Assembly: GCA_965368115.1 (NCBI GenBank)
Contig: CBDULQ010000030.1
Coordinates: 1 to 21,356, forward strand
Source of the DNA: CBDULQ01 sp965368115
GTDB lineage: Bacteria; Pseudomonadota; Gammaproteobacteria; SZUA-229
Length of the DNA: 21,356 nucleotides
Direction of reading: 5' to 3'
The notes below the pieces were generated by a model. The model saw nothing but the letters and a program-made list of their open reading frames with translations. It was not told the DNA's origin and searched no databases. This document shows positions 8,026-16,131 of the stretch, piece by piece. Position numbers and translations under genes: made by a program. The number at the start of each line of letters is the position of its first letter. The stretch's first letter is position 1.

Positions 8026-9486
8026 TCAGGGCTCCTGCTGCAAGGCGCTGTCATAAAGGCTGGCCAGACCGTAGCGGCACTGACTCAGATAGCTGTTGAG
8101 ATATTCGCGGCGCTGTGCAACGAGTTGTTCGGTCACATCCTGCAAAATGGTTCGACCTCTACTGTTCAGCGCGCGCAGTCGCTGTGTTAATGACGCGGGT
8201 AGTGAAACCGACGATTGTTGCAGGCTATGCTGCAATTTATCCAGCATCAGCAGGTTGCTGAAAAAAGCCGGTGGAAATCGGTCGGCGTAACTGATCAGTG
8301 TGTCATCGAGCCGGATCAGGTGACGTTGTGGATCGATCCGATCGAGCAATGCTGTTGTCTTATCCGTATGCTGTGCAAGGCCGCCAAGATGGTCGAGACG
8401 ACCCTGGTAATATTCGATCGCTTCACTGTAACTGGCGGATGCGGTCATTTGCTGTTCCAGCTTCTGGTATACATAACCCAGTAACAGGCGGCTTTCTTCC
8501 ACCGAGAGGTCGATGCTGGATTGTTCGCGCAGCCGGTTCAGTGCATTGAGTGCGCCGACATAGTCGGTCTGGTTTGCGGCGGACAGGGCCAGGCCGAGCA
8601 GGGCACGATTGCTGTAGCGGCTGTCCAGGTCGATGCGCCGAAACGCATTGCGCGCATCCCGGTAATATTCCTGTTGCAGCATGGCATAACCGAGCACCAG
8701 GTTGAGGCGATTGATCATTTCCCGATGTGTTTCGCCAACCGGATTTTGCACCGCCTTATCGATGGTGCGTCGTGCATCACTCCACCAGCCCTGGCGCAGA
8801 TAGGCAATGGCGCTGTTGAGCTGGCCTGCCAGATAATAGGTGGAGGTCGGCGGAATTTGTTTATAGTGATCCAGCGCCTTGCGGTGTTGTTTGAGATGCT
8901 GCAGCGCGACCCCGGTTATGAGCCGTGCATAAGCCGCGTCGTTCTCCGCCAGGTCCTGGTAAATACCGTCACTGTAATCGATCACCGCGGGCCAGTTGGC
9001 CTGGCGCATGGCATCGACGGCAAAAATGAAGGACACATTCGATAACAGCGATTTTTCCCCTTCGCGGCGGATGACGTCGTACATCCGCTGCGCGGCACTA
9101 CGGTCGCCCAGTTGTAACTGCTGACGCATCATGCTGAAAATCAGTCGATCATCGATGTTGTCTTCCAGCAGCGTGTGTTGCGCGCGCAGCAGAGCGGCGG
9201 CGGCGATCAAATCCTGGCTGGCGATACGCGACTTCAACCGGGCATCCAGTGCGGCCAGGGAGTCTATCGGCGTTGTCTGGGGTGCGGCGTGTTCAGCGGC
9301 GGTCTGGTAAAGGGTTTCGATTAGCCGATGAAAATCGTGGTTGAAGCGGCTGATGTCGTCGCTGGTTTGTGAACTTGCCGTCACCGGCAACAGCATCAAC
9401 CACAGGGTGGCGATCAGCAGGGCGGCGAAACGAAACGGGTGGGAATGACCAGGTGGTTCAGATCTCGGGAAACAATGAAGGTCCAT
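8026..9486 (-). CDS. Secreted TPR-repeat protein, first gene of the operon
   Basis: This 486-residue protein begins with a signal sequence that has a long n-region (about 18 residues) and a hydrophobic core FAALLIATLWLMLLPV. Likely cleavage is near TASSQ, without a lipobox Cys, so it should be periplasmic or secreted. The Shine-Dalgarno sequence is weak. The body is a chain of helical repeats of TPR type, for example VDAMRQANWPAVIDYSDGIY, ITGVALQHLKQHRKALDHY, LNSAIAYLRQGWWSDARRTI and LLGLALSAANQTDYVGALNAL. The C-terminal 150 residues are helical, with fewer repeat features. Its stop (8026-8028) lies just two bases from the start of the 933-residue lipoprotein gene. Similar exported TPR proteins accompany ExbB/ExbD/TonB-type motors in some gammaproteobacteria, but no motor gene is present here. 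Confidence 0.85.
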   Translation of the reverse strand: MDLHCFPRSEPPGHSHPFRFAALLIATLWLMLLPVTASSQTSDDISRFNHDFHRLIETLYQTAAEHAAPQTTPIDSLAALDARLKSRIASQDLIAAAALLRAQHTLLEDNIDDRLIFSMMRQQLQLGDRSAAQRMYDVIRREGEKSLLSNVSFIFAVDAMRQANWPAVIDYSDGIYQDLAENDAAYARLITGVALQHLKQHRKALDHYKQIPPTSTYYLAGQLNSAIAYLRQGWWSDARRTIDKAVQNPVGETHREMINRLNLVLGYAMLQQEYYRDARNAFRRIDLDSRYSNRALLGLALSAANQTDYVGALNALNRLREQSSIDLSVEESRLLLGYVYQKLEQQMTASASYSEAIEYYQGRLDHLGGLAQHTDKTTALLDRIDPQRHLIRLDDTLISYADRFPPAFFSNLLMLDKLQHSLQQSSVSLPASLTQRLRALNSRGRTILQDVTEQLVAQRREYLNSYLSQCRYGLASLYDSALQQEP

Positions 9487-9567
9487 TACGTACTCATTGC
9501 TGGTGCAAAAAATTAGCTGCTAAATCAGAAACCTGGCGACTCCACCAGGCTGCAGAAAACGGACCTC

Positions 9568-9596
9568 AATATACCATCCGGGGCCTGGACCGTCCA
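9568..9596 (-). promoter_or_regulatory. Candidate sigma-70 promoter of the TPR operon
   Basis: On the minus strand a TGGACG hexamer (9596-9591) stands 17 bases from TATATT (9573-9568). These match TTGACA in four of six positions and TATAAT in five of six, with ideal spacing. The -10 box is about 80 bases upstream of the ATG at 9486, leaving an untranslated leader of roughly 75 bases. This is pattern evidence only. The same 178-base divergent spacer must also hold the queA promoter, for which I see no convincing match. Confidence 0.35.
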
Positions 9597-9664
9597 TGTA
9601 AGGCTCTAGCCGAAAGCCGACGATCAGGCACTGAATCAGCCAGTTTGTGATACCATCCCGCGCC

Positions 9665-10714
9665 ATGCAAACCCGTGACTTCGATTATCATCTGCCCGGC
9701 GAATTGATCGCCCAGTATCCGCTGGCGGAGCGTAGCGCCAGCCGCCTGTTGTATCTGCACGGCGACCAGCCCGAGGATCGCATGTTCAGCCAGCTGCCGG
9801 ATCTGCTCAGGTCCGGTGATCTGCTGGTATTCAACAATACGCGGGTCATTCCGGCGCGACTGCACGGCCACAAGGACTCCGGCGGCAAGATCGAGGTGCT
9901 GGTCGAACGGGTACTGGACGAACATCGGGTGCTGGCCCATGTGCGCGCCAGCAAATCGCCGAAAACCGGCAGCCTGCTGCATCTGGAGCAGGACCTGGAA
10001 GCCACTATGCTGGGCCGTGAGGGTGATCTGTTCGAGCTGCGTTTCGAAGGCGATCAGTCGGTTATCGATCTGCTGGATGCCCACGGCCACATGCCCTTGC
10101 CCCCTTATATCGAGCGTGCCGATGAGGCGCAGGACCAGCAGCGTTACCAGACCGTCTATGCCCGCCATCCCGGCGCCGTGGCGGCACCCACCGCGGGCCT
10201 GCATTTTGATCAGCCGATGCTGGATCGACTGGCTGATATGGGTATCGAGTTCGGTTATGTGACGCTACATGTGGGGGCCGGTACTTTCCAGCCGGTTCGG
10301 GTGGATAATATCCATGATCATGTCATGCATGCGGAATACATCGATGTGGGGGCCGAACTTGTAGAACAGGTCGAGCGTACCCGACAACGGGGCGGACGTG
10401 TGGTCGCGGTGGGGACTACCGCGGTGAGAAGCCTGGAGAGCGCAGTGCGTTCCGGTCATCTGCAATCCTTTCAGGGTGATACGGATATCTTCATCTACCC
10501 GGGCTATCGCTTCCAGGTCGTGGATGCGCTGATCACCAATTTTCATCTACCGCAGTCGACGCTGTTGATGCTGGTCTGTGCTTTCGCCGGCTACCGGCCG
10601 GTGATGGAAGCCTATCGGCATGCGGTGCAGCAGGGCTACCGATTTTTCAGCTACGGTGATGCCATGCTGCTTGAAAAAGCACCGCCGGACACTGTGCAAG
10701 ACACAGATATTTAA
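9665..10714 (+). CDS. queA: S-adenosylmethionine:tRNA ribosyltransferase-isomerase QueA
   Basis: QueA transfers and isomerises the ribosyl moiety of S-adenosylmethionine onto 7-aminomethyl-7-deazaguanine in the tRNA anticodon, giving epoxyqueuosine, the penultimate step of queuosine synthesis. The 349-residue length matches the family (E. coli about 356). Recognisable conserved blocks are FNNTRVIPARL (56-66), AAPTAGLHF (173-181), VTLHVGAGTFQPV (199-211), MHAEY (221-225), GTTAVRSLES (250-259) and the C-terminal ALITNFHLPQSTLL. I placed the start at the ATG at 9665 (MQTRDFDYHLP), which aligns with the known N-terminus; an ATG at 9647 in the same frame would add six unsupported residues. tgt follows 17 bases later, so the two successive queuosine enzymes form one transcription unit with yajC-secDF. 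Confidence 0.97.
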   Translation: MQTRDFDYHLPGELIAQYPLAERSASRLLYLHGDQPEDRMFSQLPDLLRSGDLLVFNNTRVIPARLHGHKDSGGKIEVLVERVLDEHRVLAHVRASKSPKTGSLLHLEQDLEATMLGREGDLFELRFEGDQSVIDLLDAHGHMPLPPYIERADEAQDQQRYQTVYARHPGAVAAPTAGLHFDQPMLDRLADMGIEFGYVTLHVGAGTFQPVRVDNIHDHVMHAEYIDVGAELVEQVERTRQRGGRVVAVGTTAVRSLESAVRSGHLQSFQGDTDIFIYPGYRFQVVDALITNFHLPQSTLLMLVCAFAGYRPVMEAYRHAVQQGYRFFSYGDAMLLEKAPPDTVQDTDI

Positions 10715-10731
10715 CTTTAAGAAAATTCTCT

Positions 10732-11841
10732 ATGTCATTGATGCAATTTGATTTATTGAAAGGTGATTCCGGTCCGCGACGGGGTCGACTGAGTTTTCCC
10801 CGAGGTCGTATCGAAACGCCGGCATTCATGCCGGTGGGCACCTACGGCACAGTCAAGGCGATGACGCCCGAGGAGCTGCGCGAACTGGGTGCGGAAATCA
10901 TCCTCGGCAATACTTTTCACCTGATGCTGCGTCCGGGCACCGAGATCATCAAACTGCATGGCGACCTGCATGATTTCATGCACTGGGAAAAACCGATCCT
11001 TACGGATTCCGGCGGCTTCCAGGTGTTCAGTCTCGCCAAGCTGCGTAAGATTACCGAGGAGGGGGTTAGTTTCAATTCGCCGGTGGATGGCGCACGGGTA
11101 CTGCTGACTCCGGAGAGCTCGATGCAGGTTCAGCGGGATCTGGGCTCGGATATCGTGATGATATTCGATGAATGTACACCTTATCCGGCTACCGAGCAGC
11201 AGGCGCGGGAATCTATGGAGCTGTCGCTGCGCTGGGCTCAGCGCAGCAAGCAGGCCCATCAGGGCAACCCGTCGGCGCTGTTTGGCATTGTGCAGGGCGG
11301 CATGTACGAGCCGTTGCGACGTATTTCCGCCCAGGGCCTGGTCGACATCGGTTTTGACGGTTACGCCATCGGCGGCCTGTCGGTGGGTGAGCCGGAAGAA
11401 GAACGCAATGCGGTGCTGGAACACACCACGCCGCTATTACCGAGGGATCGACCACGTTATCTCATGGGGGTGGGTACCCCCGAAGATATCGTGGAATCGG
11501 TGCGCCGGGGCGTTGATATGTTCGACTGTGTGATTCCCACCCGCAACGCCCGCACCGGGTTCCTCTACACCTCGGAAGGCATCGTCAAGATCCGCAACAG
11601 TAAATATCAGCGTGATACCCGGCCGCTGGATGAACAATGTGGCTGTTACACCTGTCGGAACTACAGCCGGGCCTATTTACGTCATCTGGATAAGTGTCGC
11701 GAGATTCTGGGCGCACGCCTGAATACCATCCACAACCTGCATTATTACCAGCAATTGATGAAAGATATCCGCACAGCCATTGAAGAAGACCGTTTCGATG
11801 CCTATGTAAAGGATTTCTATGCCCGGCGTGGCGTGGCATAA
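10732..11841 (+). CDS. tgt: tRNA-guanine transglycosylase Tgt
   Basis: Tgt exchanges guanine 34 of GUN-anticodon tRNAs (Asp, Asn, His, Tyr) for preQ1, the step before QueA. The 369-residue length is typical. Catalytic features are all present: DSGGFQVFS with Asp92, the nucleophile Asp265 in DCVIPTRNARTG, the substrate-pocket GIVQGG (185-190) and GGLSVGE, and the zinc site Cys303-x-Cys305-x2-Cys308 with His334. Two starts are possible, the ATG at 10732 and the ATG at 10741. The second gives MQFDLL, closer to the usual N-terminus (MKFEL), but the AAGAAA stretch upstream is better spaced for 10732. yajC follows after 73 bases, the usual gammaproteobacterial arrangement. Confidence 0.97.
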   Translation: MSLMQFDLLKGDSGPRRGRLSFPRGRIETPAFMPVGTYGTVKAMTPEELRELGAEIILGNTFHLMLRPGTEIIKLHGDLHDFMHWEKPILTDSGGFQVFSLAKLRKITEEGVSFNSPVDGARVLLTPESSMQVQRDLGSDIVMIFDECTPYPATEQQARESMELSLRWAQRSKQAHQGNPSALFGIVQGGMYEPLRRISAQGLVDIGFDGYAIGGLSVGEPEEERNAVLEHTTPLLPRDRPRYLMGVGTPEDIVESVRRGVDMFDCVIPTRNARTGFLYTSEGIVKIRNSKYQRDTRPLDEQCGCYTCRNYSRAYLRHLDKCREILGARLNTIHNLHYYQQLMKDIRTAIEEDRFDAYVKDFYARRGVA

Positions 11842-11914
11842 TACGCCGCACTTAATTCAAGCCTGATAAGCAGTTACAGCTGCAATGGCAACAATCTAAC
11901 CTTGGGGGTTATAC

Positions 11915-12259
11915 ATGAGCTTTTTCATTTCCGATGCACTGGCAGAAGCAGCACCTGCTGCCGCACAACAGGGTGACCCGATTACCGCACTGCTGTTTCC
12001 CATCGGCCTGATCGTACTGTTCTATTTCTTTCTGATCCGCCCCCAGAGCAAGCGCGCCAAGGAACACAAGGCGATGACCGAAGGTTTGCAGAAAGGTGAC
12101 GAAGTGGTGACCCAGGGCGGCATTCTCGGCAAGATCACCAATGTGGGTGAAAATTTCATCACCCTGGAAATATCCGACAACGTCACCATCAACGTGCAGC
12201 GGGCCGCCATTGGAGCGCTGATGCCAAAAGGCACCATCAAGGAAAACAAAGCCGACTAA
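11915..12259 (+). CDS. yajC: Preprotein translocase subunit YajC
   Basis: YajC is the small inner-membrane partner of the SecDF accessory complex of the SecYEG translocon. This 114-residue protein has one transmembrane helix (about residues 23-41, ITALLFPIGLIVLFYFFLI), followed directly by the hallmark RPQSKRAKEHK cytoplasmic basic segment. The compact soluble domain after it carries the conserved GDEVVTQGGILGKI motif and VTINVQRAAI. Length and motif order match the family. A GGGGGT sequence lies 5-10 bases before the ATG. secD begins 24 bases downstream. Confidence 0.97.
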   Translation: MSFFISDALAEAAPAAAQQGDPITALLFPIGLIVLFYFFLIRPQSKRAKEHKAMTEGLQKGDEVVTQGGILGKITNVGENFITLEISDNVTINVQRAAIGALMPKGTIKENKAD

Positions 12260-12283
12260 ACGGACGCTAAGCGGGCAATAATA

Positions 12284-14146
12284 ATGATTAATCAATATCC
12301 TTTGTGGAAGTACCTGCTACTCGTAGTGGTGCTGATCGTAGGAGGTCTTTACGCGCTGCCGAACCTGTACGGTGAGGACCCCTCGGTACTGGTCAGTAAT
12401 CGCAACACAGCCATTGATGCGGCAACCCAGGAACGCATCACCGACCTGCTCAAACAGTCCAGTCTCGATTACAAATCCATCGAATCCCAGAACGGTAAGG
12501 TACTCATTCGTTTTCATTCTGCGGAGCAGCAATTGCTGGCGGCGGACAAGATCGATGATTTCGATTTCATCAAGGCGGATCGCAACTATACCGTTGCTCT
12601 GAACCTGGCACCCGCCACCCCGGAATGGCTGCGCCAGTTGAATGCAGCGCCCATGTATCTGGGTCTGGATTTGCGGGGTGGTGTGCACTTCCTGCTGGAA
12701 GTCGACATGAAGGCGGCCATCGATCGGCTGGTGGATAACACCGCCGGCGACATGCGTAGCTACCTCCAGACTGAAGAGGTTCGTTATCGGGGTATCAGCA
12801 AGGATACCCAGGGTGTCACGGTTAATTTCCGTAGCCTGGATGATCTGAATCAGGGCCTGTCGGCACTGCGTCGCGAATTTCGTGATATGGAATACGAGAC
12901 GGACGAAGACAACCTGAAAGTCATTGCCCGTTTTACCGAGACAGCTCTGCGCAACGAGCGGCGCGCGGCCATTCAGCAGAACGTGACAACACTGCGTAAC
13001 CGGGTCAATGAACTGGGCGTCGCCGAGCCGGTCATTCAGCAGCAGGGTGAAGACCGGATCGTGGTGCAGTTACCTGGTGTGCAGGACACGGCGAAAGCGA
13101 AAGAAATTCTCGGTGCGACCGCAACGCTGGAGTTTCGTCTTACCGAAGGCACTTATGCCGACTGGCAGGATGCGGCGCGTACCGGTCGTGTTCCGCTCAG
13201 TGCCAAATTGTACAAGGAACGCGACGGATCGCCGGTGTTATTGAAGCGTCGTGTGATCGTCACCGGCGACCAGATCAATAACGCGGCGTCCACCATCGAT
13301 TCACGTTCGGGTACACCGGCGGTGTCGGTAACCCTGGATAACGCCGGCGCCAAGAAGATGGCGGAAACCACCAAGGCGAATATCAATAAGCCGATGGCGG
13401 TGGTGTTCATCGAATCACGCGTCGAAACCAAAACCGTCAACGGAGTTGAAGAAAAACACCGTTCTCGAGTCGAAGAGGTTATTAACGTCGCAACGATTCG
13501 CGATGCCTTCAGCAAACAGTTCCAGATTACCGGTCTCGGTTCCAACGAAGCCCATGATCTGGCGCTGTTACTGCGAGCCGGTGCGTTGAAAGCGCCGGTG
13601 GAAATCGTGGAAGAACGTACTGTCGGCCCGAGTCTGGGTAAGGACAACATTGAACAGGGCTTTAACTCCGTGATCATCGGCTTCATGCTGGTACTCGGCT
13701 TCATGCTCGTCTATTACAGACTATTCGGTCTGCTGGCAAACGTCGCGCTGACCGTGAACCTGGTACTGTTGATCGCGATATTATCCCTGTTCCAGGCCAC
13801 ACTGACGCTGCCCGGTATCGCGGGTATCGTGCTCACAGTGGGTATGGCCGTTGATGCCAATGTACTGATCTTCGAACGGATTCGCGAAGAATTGCGCAAC
13901 GGTAATTCGCCGCAGGCGAGTATTCACTCCGGCTATGCCAAGGCATTCAGTACCATTGCCGATGCCAATATCACAACGCTGATTGCAGCTGTGGTGTTGT
14001 TCAGTTTCGGTACCGGCCCCATCAAGGGCTTTGCGGTGACGCTGTCGATCGGCATTATCACCTCCATGTTTACGGCCATTATGGGTACGCGAGCCATGGT
14101 CAACCTGATTTACGGCGGTCGCGCTGTAAAGAAACTGTCGATATAG
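12284..14146 (+). CDS. secD: Protein translocase subunit SecD
   Basis: SecD is an RND-superfamily membrane protein that uses proton motive force to pull preproteins through SecYEG on the periplasmic side. The 620-residue length matches E. coli (615). The first transmembrane helix is near residues 9-27. The periplasmic domain starts with the signature GLDLRGGVHFLLEVD (127-141). A second periplasmic segment contains NELGVAEPVIQQQGEDRIVV and LPG. The C-terminal half has five predicted membrane helices, and the conserved proton-path motif GMAVDANVLIFERIREE places Asp524 in the membrane. A poor ribosome binding site precedes the ATG at 12284; the reading frame and homology make the start reliable. 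SecF is 13 bases downstream, so the pair are separate genes here, not a SecDF fusion. Confidence 0.97.
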   Translation: MINQYPLWKYLLLVVVLIVGGLYALPNLYGEDPSVLVSNRNTAIDAATQERITDLLKQSSLDYKSIESQNGKVLIRFHSAEQQLLAADKIDDFDFIKADRNYTVALNLAPATPEWLRQLNAAPMYLGLDLRGGVHFLLEVDMKAAIDRLVDNTAGDMRSYLQTEEVRYRGISKDTQGVTVNFRSLDDLNQGLSALRREFRDMEYETDEDNLKVIARFTETALRNERRAAIQQNVTTLRNRVNELGVAEPVIQQQGEDRIVVQLPGVQDTAKAKEILGATATLEFRLTEGTYADWQDAARTGRVPLSAKLYKERDGSPVLLKRRVIVTGDQINNAASTIDSRSGTPAVSVTLDNAGAKKMAETTKANINKPMAVVFIESRVETKTVNGVEEKHRSRVEEVINVATIRDAFSKQFQITGLGSNEAHDLALLLRAGALKAPVEIVEERTVGPSLGKDNIEQGFNSVIIGFMLVLGFMLVYYRLFGLLANVALTVNLVLLIAILSLFQATLTLPGIAGIVLTVGMAVDANVLIFERIREELRNGNSPQASIHSGYAKAFSTIADANITTLIAAVVLFSFGTGPIKGFAVTLSIGIITSMFTAIMGTRAMVNLIYGGRAVKKLSI

Positions 14147-14159
14147 CTGGAGTGCTCAG

Positions 14160-15098
14160 ATGCAGATTATTAAAGGTAAACTGAATTTTGATTTTCTGGG
14201 CAAGAGCAAGATTGCCCTGGGCTTTTCCTCCTTGCTGATCGTGTTGTCGATCATCAGCCTGTTCTCCAAAGGACTGAACTTCGGTATCGATTTTACCGGT
14301 GGTTACCTGATAGAAGTCGGCTACGCACAAGCTGTCGACCTGGAACCGGTGCGTAAATCGCTGGAGGAAGGGGGCTTCGTCGACGCTCAGGTACAGCATT
14401 TTGGCACAGCCAAAGATGTCCTGGTTCGACTCGCTCCCCGTGAAGGTGTGGAAGGCGCTGATCTGACAACCGAGGTGATGGCGGTGTTGCGCGGCAATTC
14501 CGATAACCAGGTGGACATGCGACGAGTCGAGTTTGTGGGTCCCCAGGTGGGTGAAGAATTGCGCGAGCAGGGTGGTATTGCCATGCTCATCGCACTGTTT
14601 TTCATTCTGGTCTATGTCGGATTCCGTTTTCAGCTCAAATCCGCCGTAGGGGCTATCCTGGCATTGGTACATGACGTAATCATCACAGTGGGAACCTTCT
14701 CGGTCACCCAGATACAGTTTGATCTGAGTGTACTGGCAGCCATCCTTGCAGTCATCGGTTACTCATTGAACGATACGGTGGTGGTACTGGACCGAATTCG
14801 GGAAACTTTCCGCACTGTGCGTAAAGGCACACCGAAAGAAATTCTCAACAATTCCATCAACAGTACCCTGTCACGTACCCTGATGACTTCGTTTACGACC
14901 ATGCTGGTATTGCTGGCACTGTTCTTCCTGGGTGGCGAAGTGATTCACGGTTTTGCATTCGCATTGATCGTGGGTGTGTTCATTGGTACTTATTCATCCA
15001 TCTACGTGGCCAGTAGTGCGTTGATGGTGATGAAAGTCAGCAAGCAGGATTTCCTGGAAGTGGCGAAAGAGGGTGCACCTGTCGACGATAACCCGTAG
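14160..15098 (+). CDS. secF: Protein translocase subunit SecF
   Basis: SecF pairs with SecD in the RND-type auxiliary complex of the Sec translocon. The 312-residue protein has a first transmembrane helix at about residues 17-36, the signature LNFGIDFTGGYLIEV (39-53), and a short periplasmic domain. The C-terminal five-helix bundle carries VIGYSLNDTVVVLDRIRE (198-215), with Asn204-Asp205 and Asp211 in the family's conserved positions. A GGAG at 14149-14152 serves as ribosome binding site. It is the last gene of the queA operon, followed by a strong hairpin-plus-T terminator. Confidence 0.97.
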   Translation: MQIIKGKLNFDFLGKSKIALGFSSLLIVLSIISLFSKGLNFGIDFTGGYLIEVGYAQAVDLEPVRKSLEEGGFVDAQVQHFGTAKDVLVRLAPREGVEGADLTTEVMAVLRGNSDNQVDMRRVEFVGPQVGEELREQGGIAMLIALFFILVYVGFRFQLKSAVGAILALVHDVIITVGTFSVTQIQFDLSVLAAILAVIGYSLNDTVVVLDRIRETFRTVRKGTPKEILNNSINSTLSRTLMTSFTTMLVLLALFFLGGEVIHGFAFALIVGVFIGTYSSIYVASSALMVMKVSKQDFLEVAKEGAPVDDNP

Positions 15099-15142
15099 TC
15101 TGTCGCTCGCTTCTCGACTGGATAAAATCCTCATCAAAAAAG

Positions 15143-15170
15143 AAAGCCGCCCCAGGGGCGGCTTTTTTTA
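15143..15170 (+). terminator. Rho-independent terminator after secF
   Basis: A GC-rich inverted repeat, AAAGCCGCCCC with a central A and GGGGCGGCTTT (15143-15165), makes a stem of about ten pairs with a tight three-base loop, followed by a run of T to 15169. A run of A before it means it could also work for minus-strand transcription, that is for the SCO gene ending at 15238. Confidence 0.93.
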
Positions 15171-15237
15171 TCCATGTTAAATCCGTATTAAATACTTCTG
15201 TGTTCAATCGGTATCAAACCGGTCCCGGATATTCTGT

Positions 15238-15879
15238 TTATTCATAATAATAGAATTGTGTTTTCACGATGCTGTCGATGATTTTCATCGGTGTGTGCGG
15301 TGCAGTCAGAACCGCCTGTACTTGCACATCCGGATTCAGCAGAATGAGCGATGAACTGTGATCCATCAGGTAATTGTCGGCCGTCATACTGCCATCCACG
15401 CCGGGTGCTTTGGCGTAAACGACGTTCAACTGGCGAGTGACCTGATCCAGGCTGGCCTTGTCCCCGGTGATGCCGGTGAAGTTCTTGTCAAAGTAACGCA
15501 CATACTCGTTGATCATCTCCGGTTTGTCCCGTTCAGGATCGATGGAGATGAAGACGACGCGTGGCGGAGCCAGTCCCTGTTCCTGCATTAATTTGCTGAC
15601 CTGAGCAAGTACGCTCAATGTCGTGGGGCAGACGTCGGGGCAGTTGGTGTAACCCACGAAAATCAGCGTCCAGTGACCTTTCAGGTTCTGTTCGGTAAAT
15701 TCGCTGGTATCCGGCGCTGTCAGGTGGACATTGCTGAGCGGGCGCGGCTGGGTGTATATCGCACCCTGGATAGCGGGGGCCTGGTCTGCGGTCTGTTGTT
15801 GATCCTGGGTGATAGAGCCGACCCAGACACCTGCAACCACAGCGACGACGGCTGCGAGAATCCACACAAAATTTTTCAT
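15238..15879 (-). CDS. SCO1/SenC family copper chaperone or thiol reductase
   Basis: SCO proteins sit in the inner membrane with a thioredoxin-like domain in the periplasm, and deliver copper to, or reduce, the CuA site of cytochrome c oxidase subunit II. This 213-residue protein has one N-terminal membrane anchor (residues 4-22). The domain shows TLIFVGYTNCPDVCPTTL with Cys80 and Cys84 of the CxxxC copper/redox motif, the SIDPERD motif (112-118) and the third copper ligand His174 in MDHSSSLILLNP. All three ligands are present, so it should be a functional copper-binding SCO. No obvious ribosome binding site precedes the ATG. The gene diverges from the heme A synthase gene across an AT-rich spacer and ends near the secF terminator. 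Confidence 0.95.
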   Translation of the reverse strand: MKNFVWILAAVVAVVAGVWVGSITQDQQQTADQAPAIQGAIYTQPRPLSNVHLTAPDTSEFTEQNLKGHWTLIFVGYTNCPDVCPTTLSVLAQVSKLMQEQGLAPPRVVFISIDPERDKPEMINEYVRYFDKNFTGITGDKASLDQVTRQLNVVYAKAPGVDGSMTADNYLMDHSSSLILLNPDVQVQAVLTAPHTPMKIIDSIVKTQFYYYE

Positions 15880-16131
15880 AGGGCTTATTTAAGTAATTAG
15901 TTAAACACGAATATATAGTTTTGAATTTATCAGACTTAGACTGTTCGGGCACGATAAATTCTTTTTGTTAGTGCATTTAAGCATTCAGACGCGCTTACAA
16001 TCAAATCATTATATTCTTAAAAGATTAAAGAAATAAAATTTATTAATAAGACAATAATTTGAATTGCTCATTAGATTCGCTTGGGATAGGATCGTTAGCA
16101 CGATATTGCCGCACCCCCCATAAATATAAAT
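15880..16131. promoter_or_regulatory. AT-rich divergent regulatory region between SCO and ctaA
   Basis: This 252-base spacer is much richer in A and T than its surroundings and contains no convincing gene. On the minus strand a perfect TATAAT (16013-16008) lies about 130 bases before the SCO start, but its -35 is poor. On the plus strand TTGCTC (16064-16069), 17 bases, TAGGAT (16087-16092) is a weak candidate promoter for ctaA. A small perfect hairpin, ATCGT-TAGC-ACGAT (16091-16104), lies about 28 bases before the ctaA ATG and could be an operator half-site pair or leader structure. None of these calls is strong alone. Confidence 0.4.

Noticed and set aside
8521..9045. A 174-codon plus-strand frame inside the 486-residue TPR gene.
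   Set aside because: It has no ribosome binding site and overlaps a gene with clear TPR periodicity and a signal peptide.
9566..10204. A 212-codon open frame antisense to the start of queA.
   Set aside because: It is the shadow of the conserved QueA reading frame; its composition (Gln/His/Leu-rich) is typical of antisense translation.
10753..11424. A 223-codon open frame antisense to tgt.
   Set aside because: It lies entirely opposite a well conserved gene with all catalytic residues, has no ribosome binding site and resembles no protein; long antisense frames are common in such sequence.
15541..15952. A minus-strand frame beginning upstream of the SCO gene in another phase.
   Set aside because: It runs out of phase through the conserved SCO sequence and encodes an Arg/Pro/Gly-rich product typical of shadow frames.
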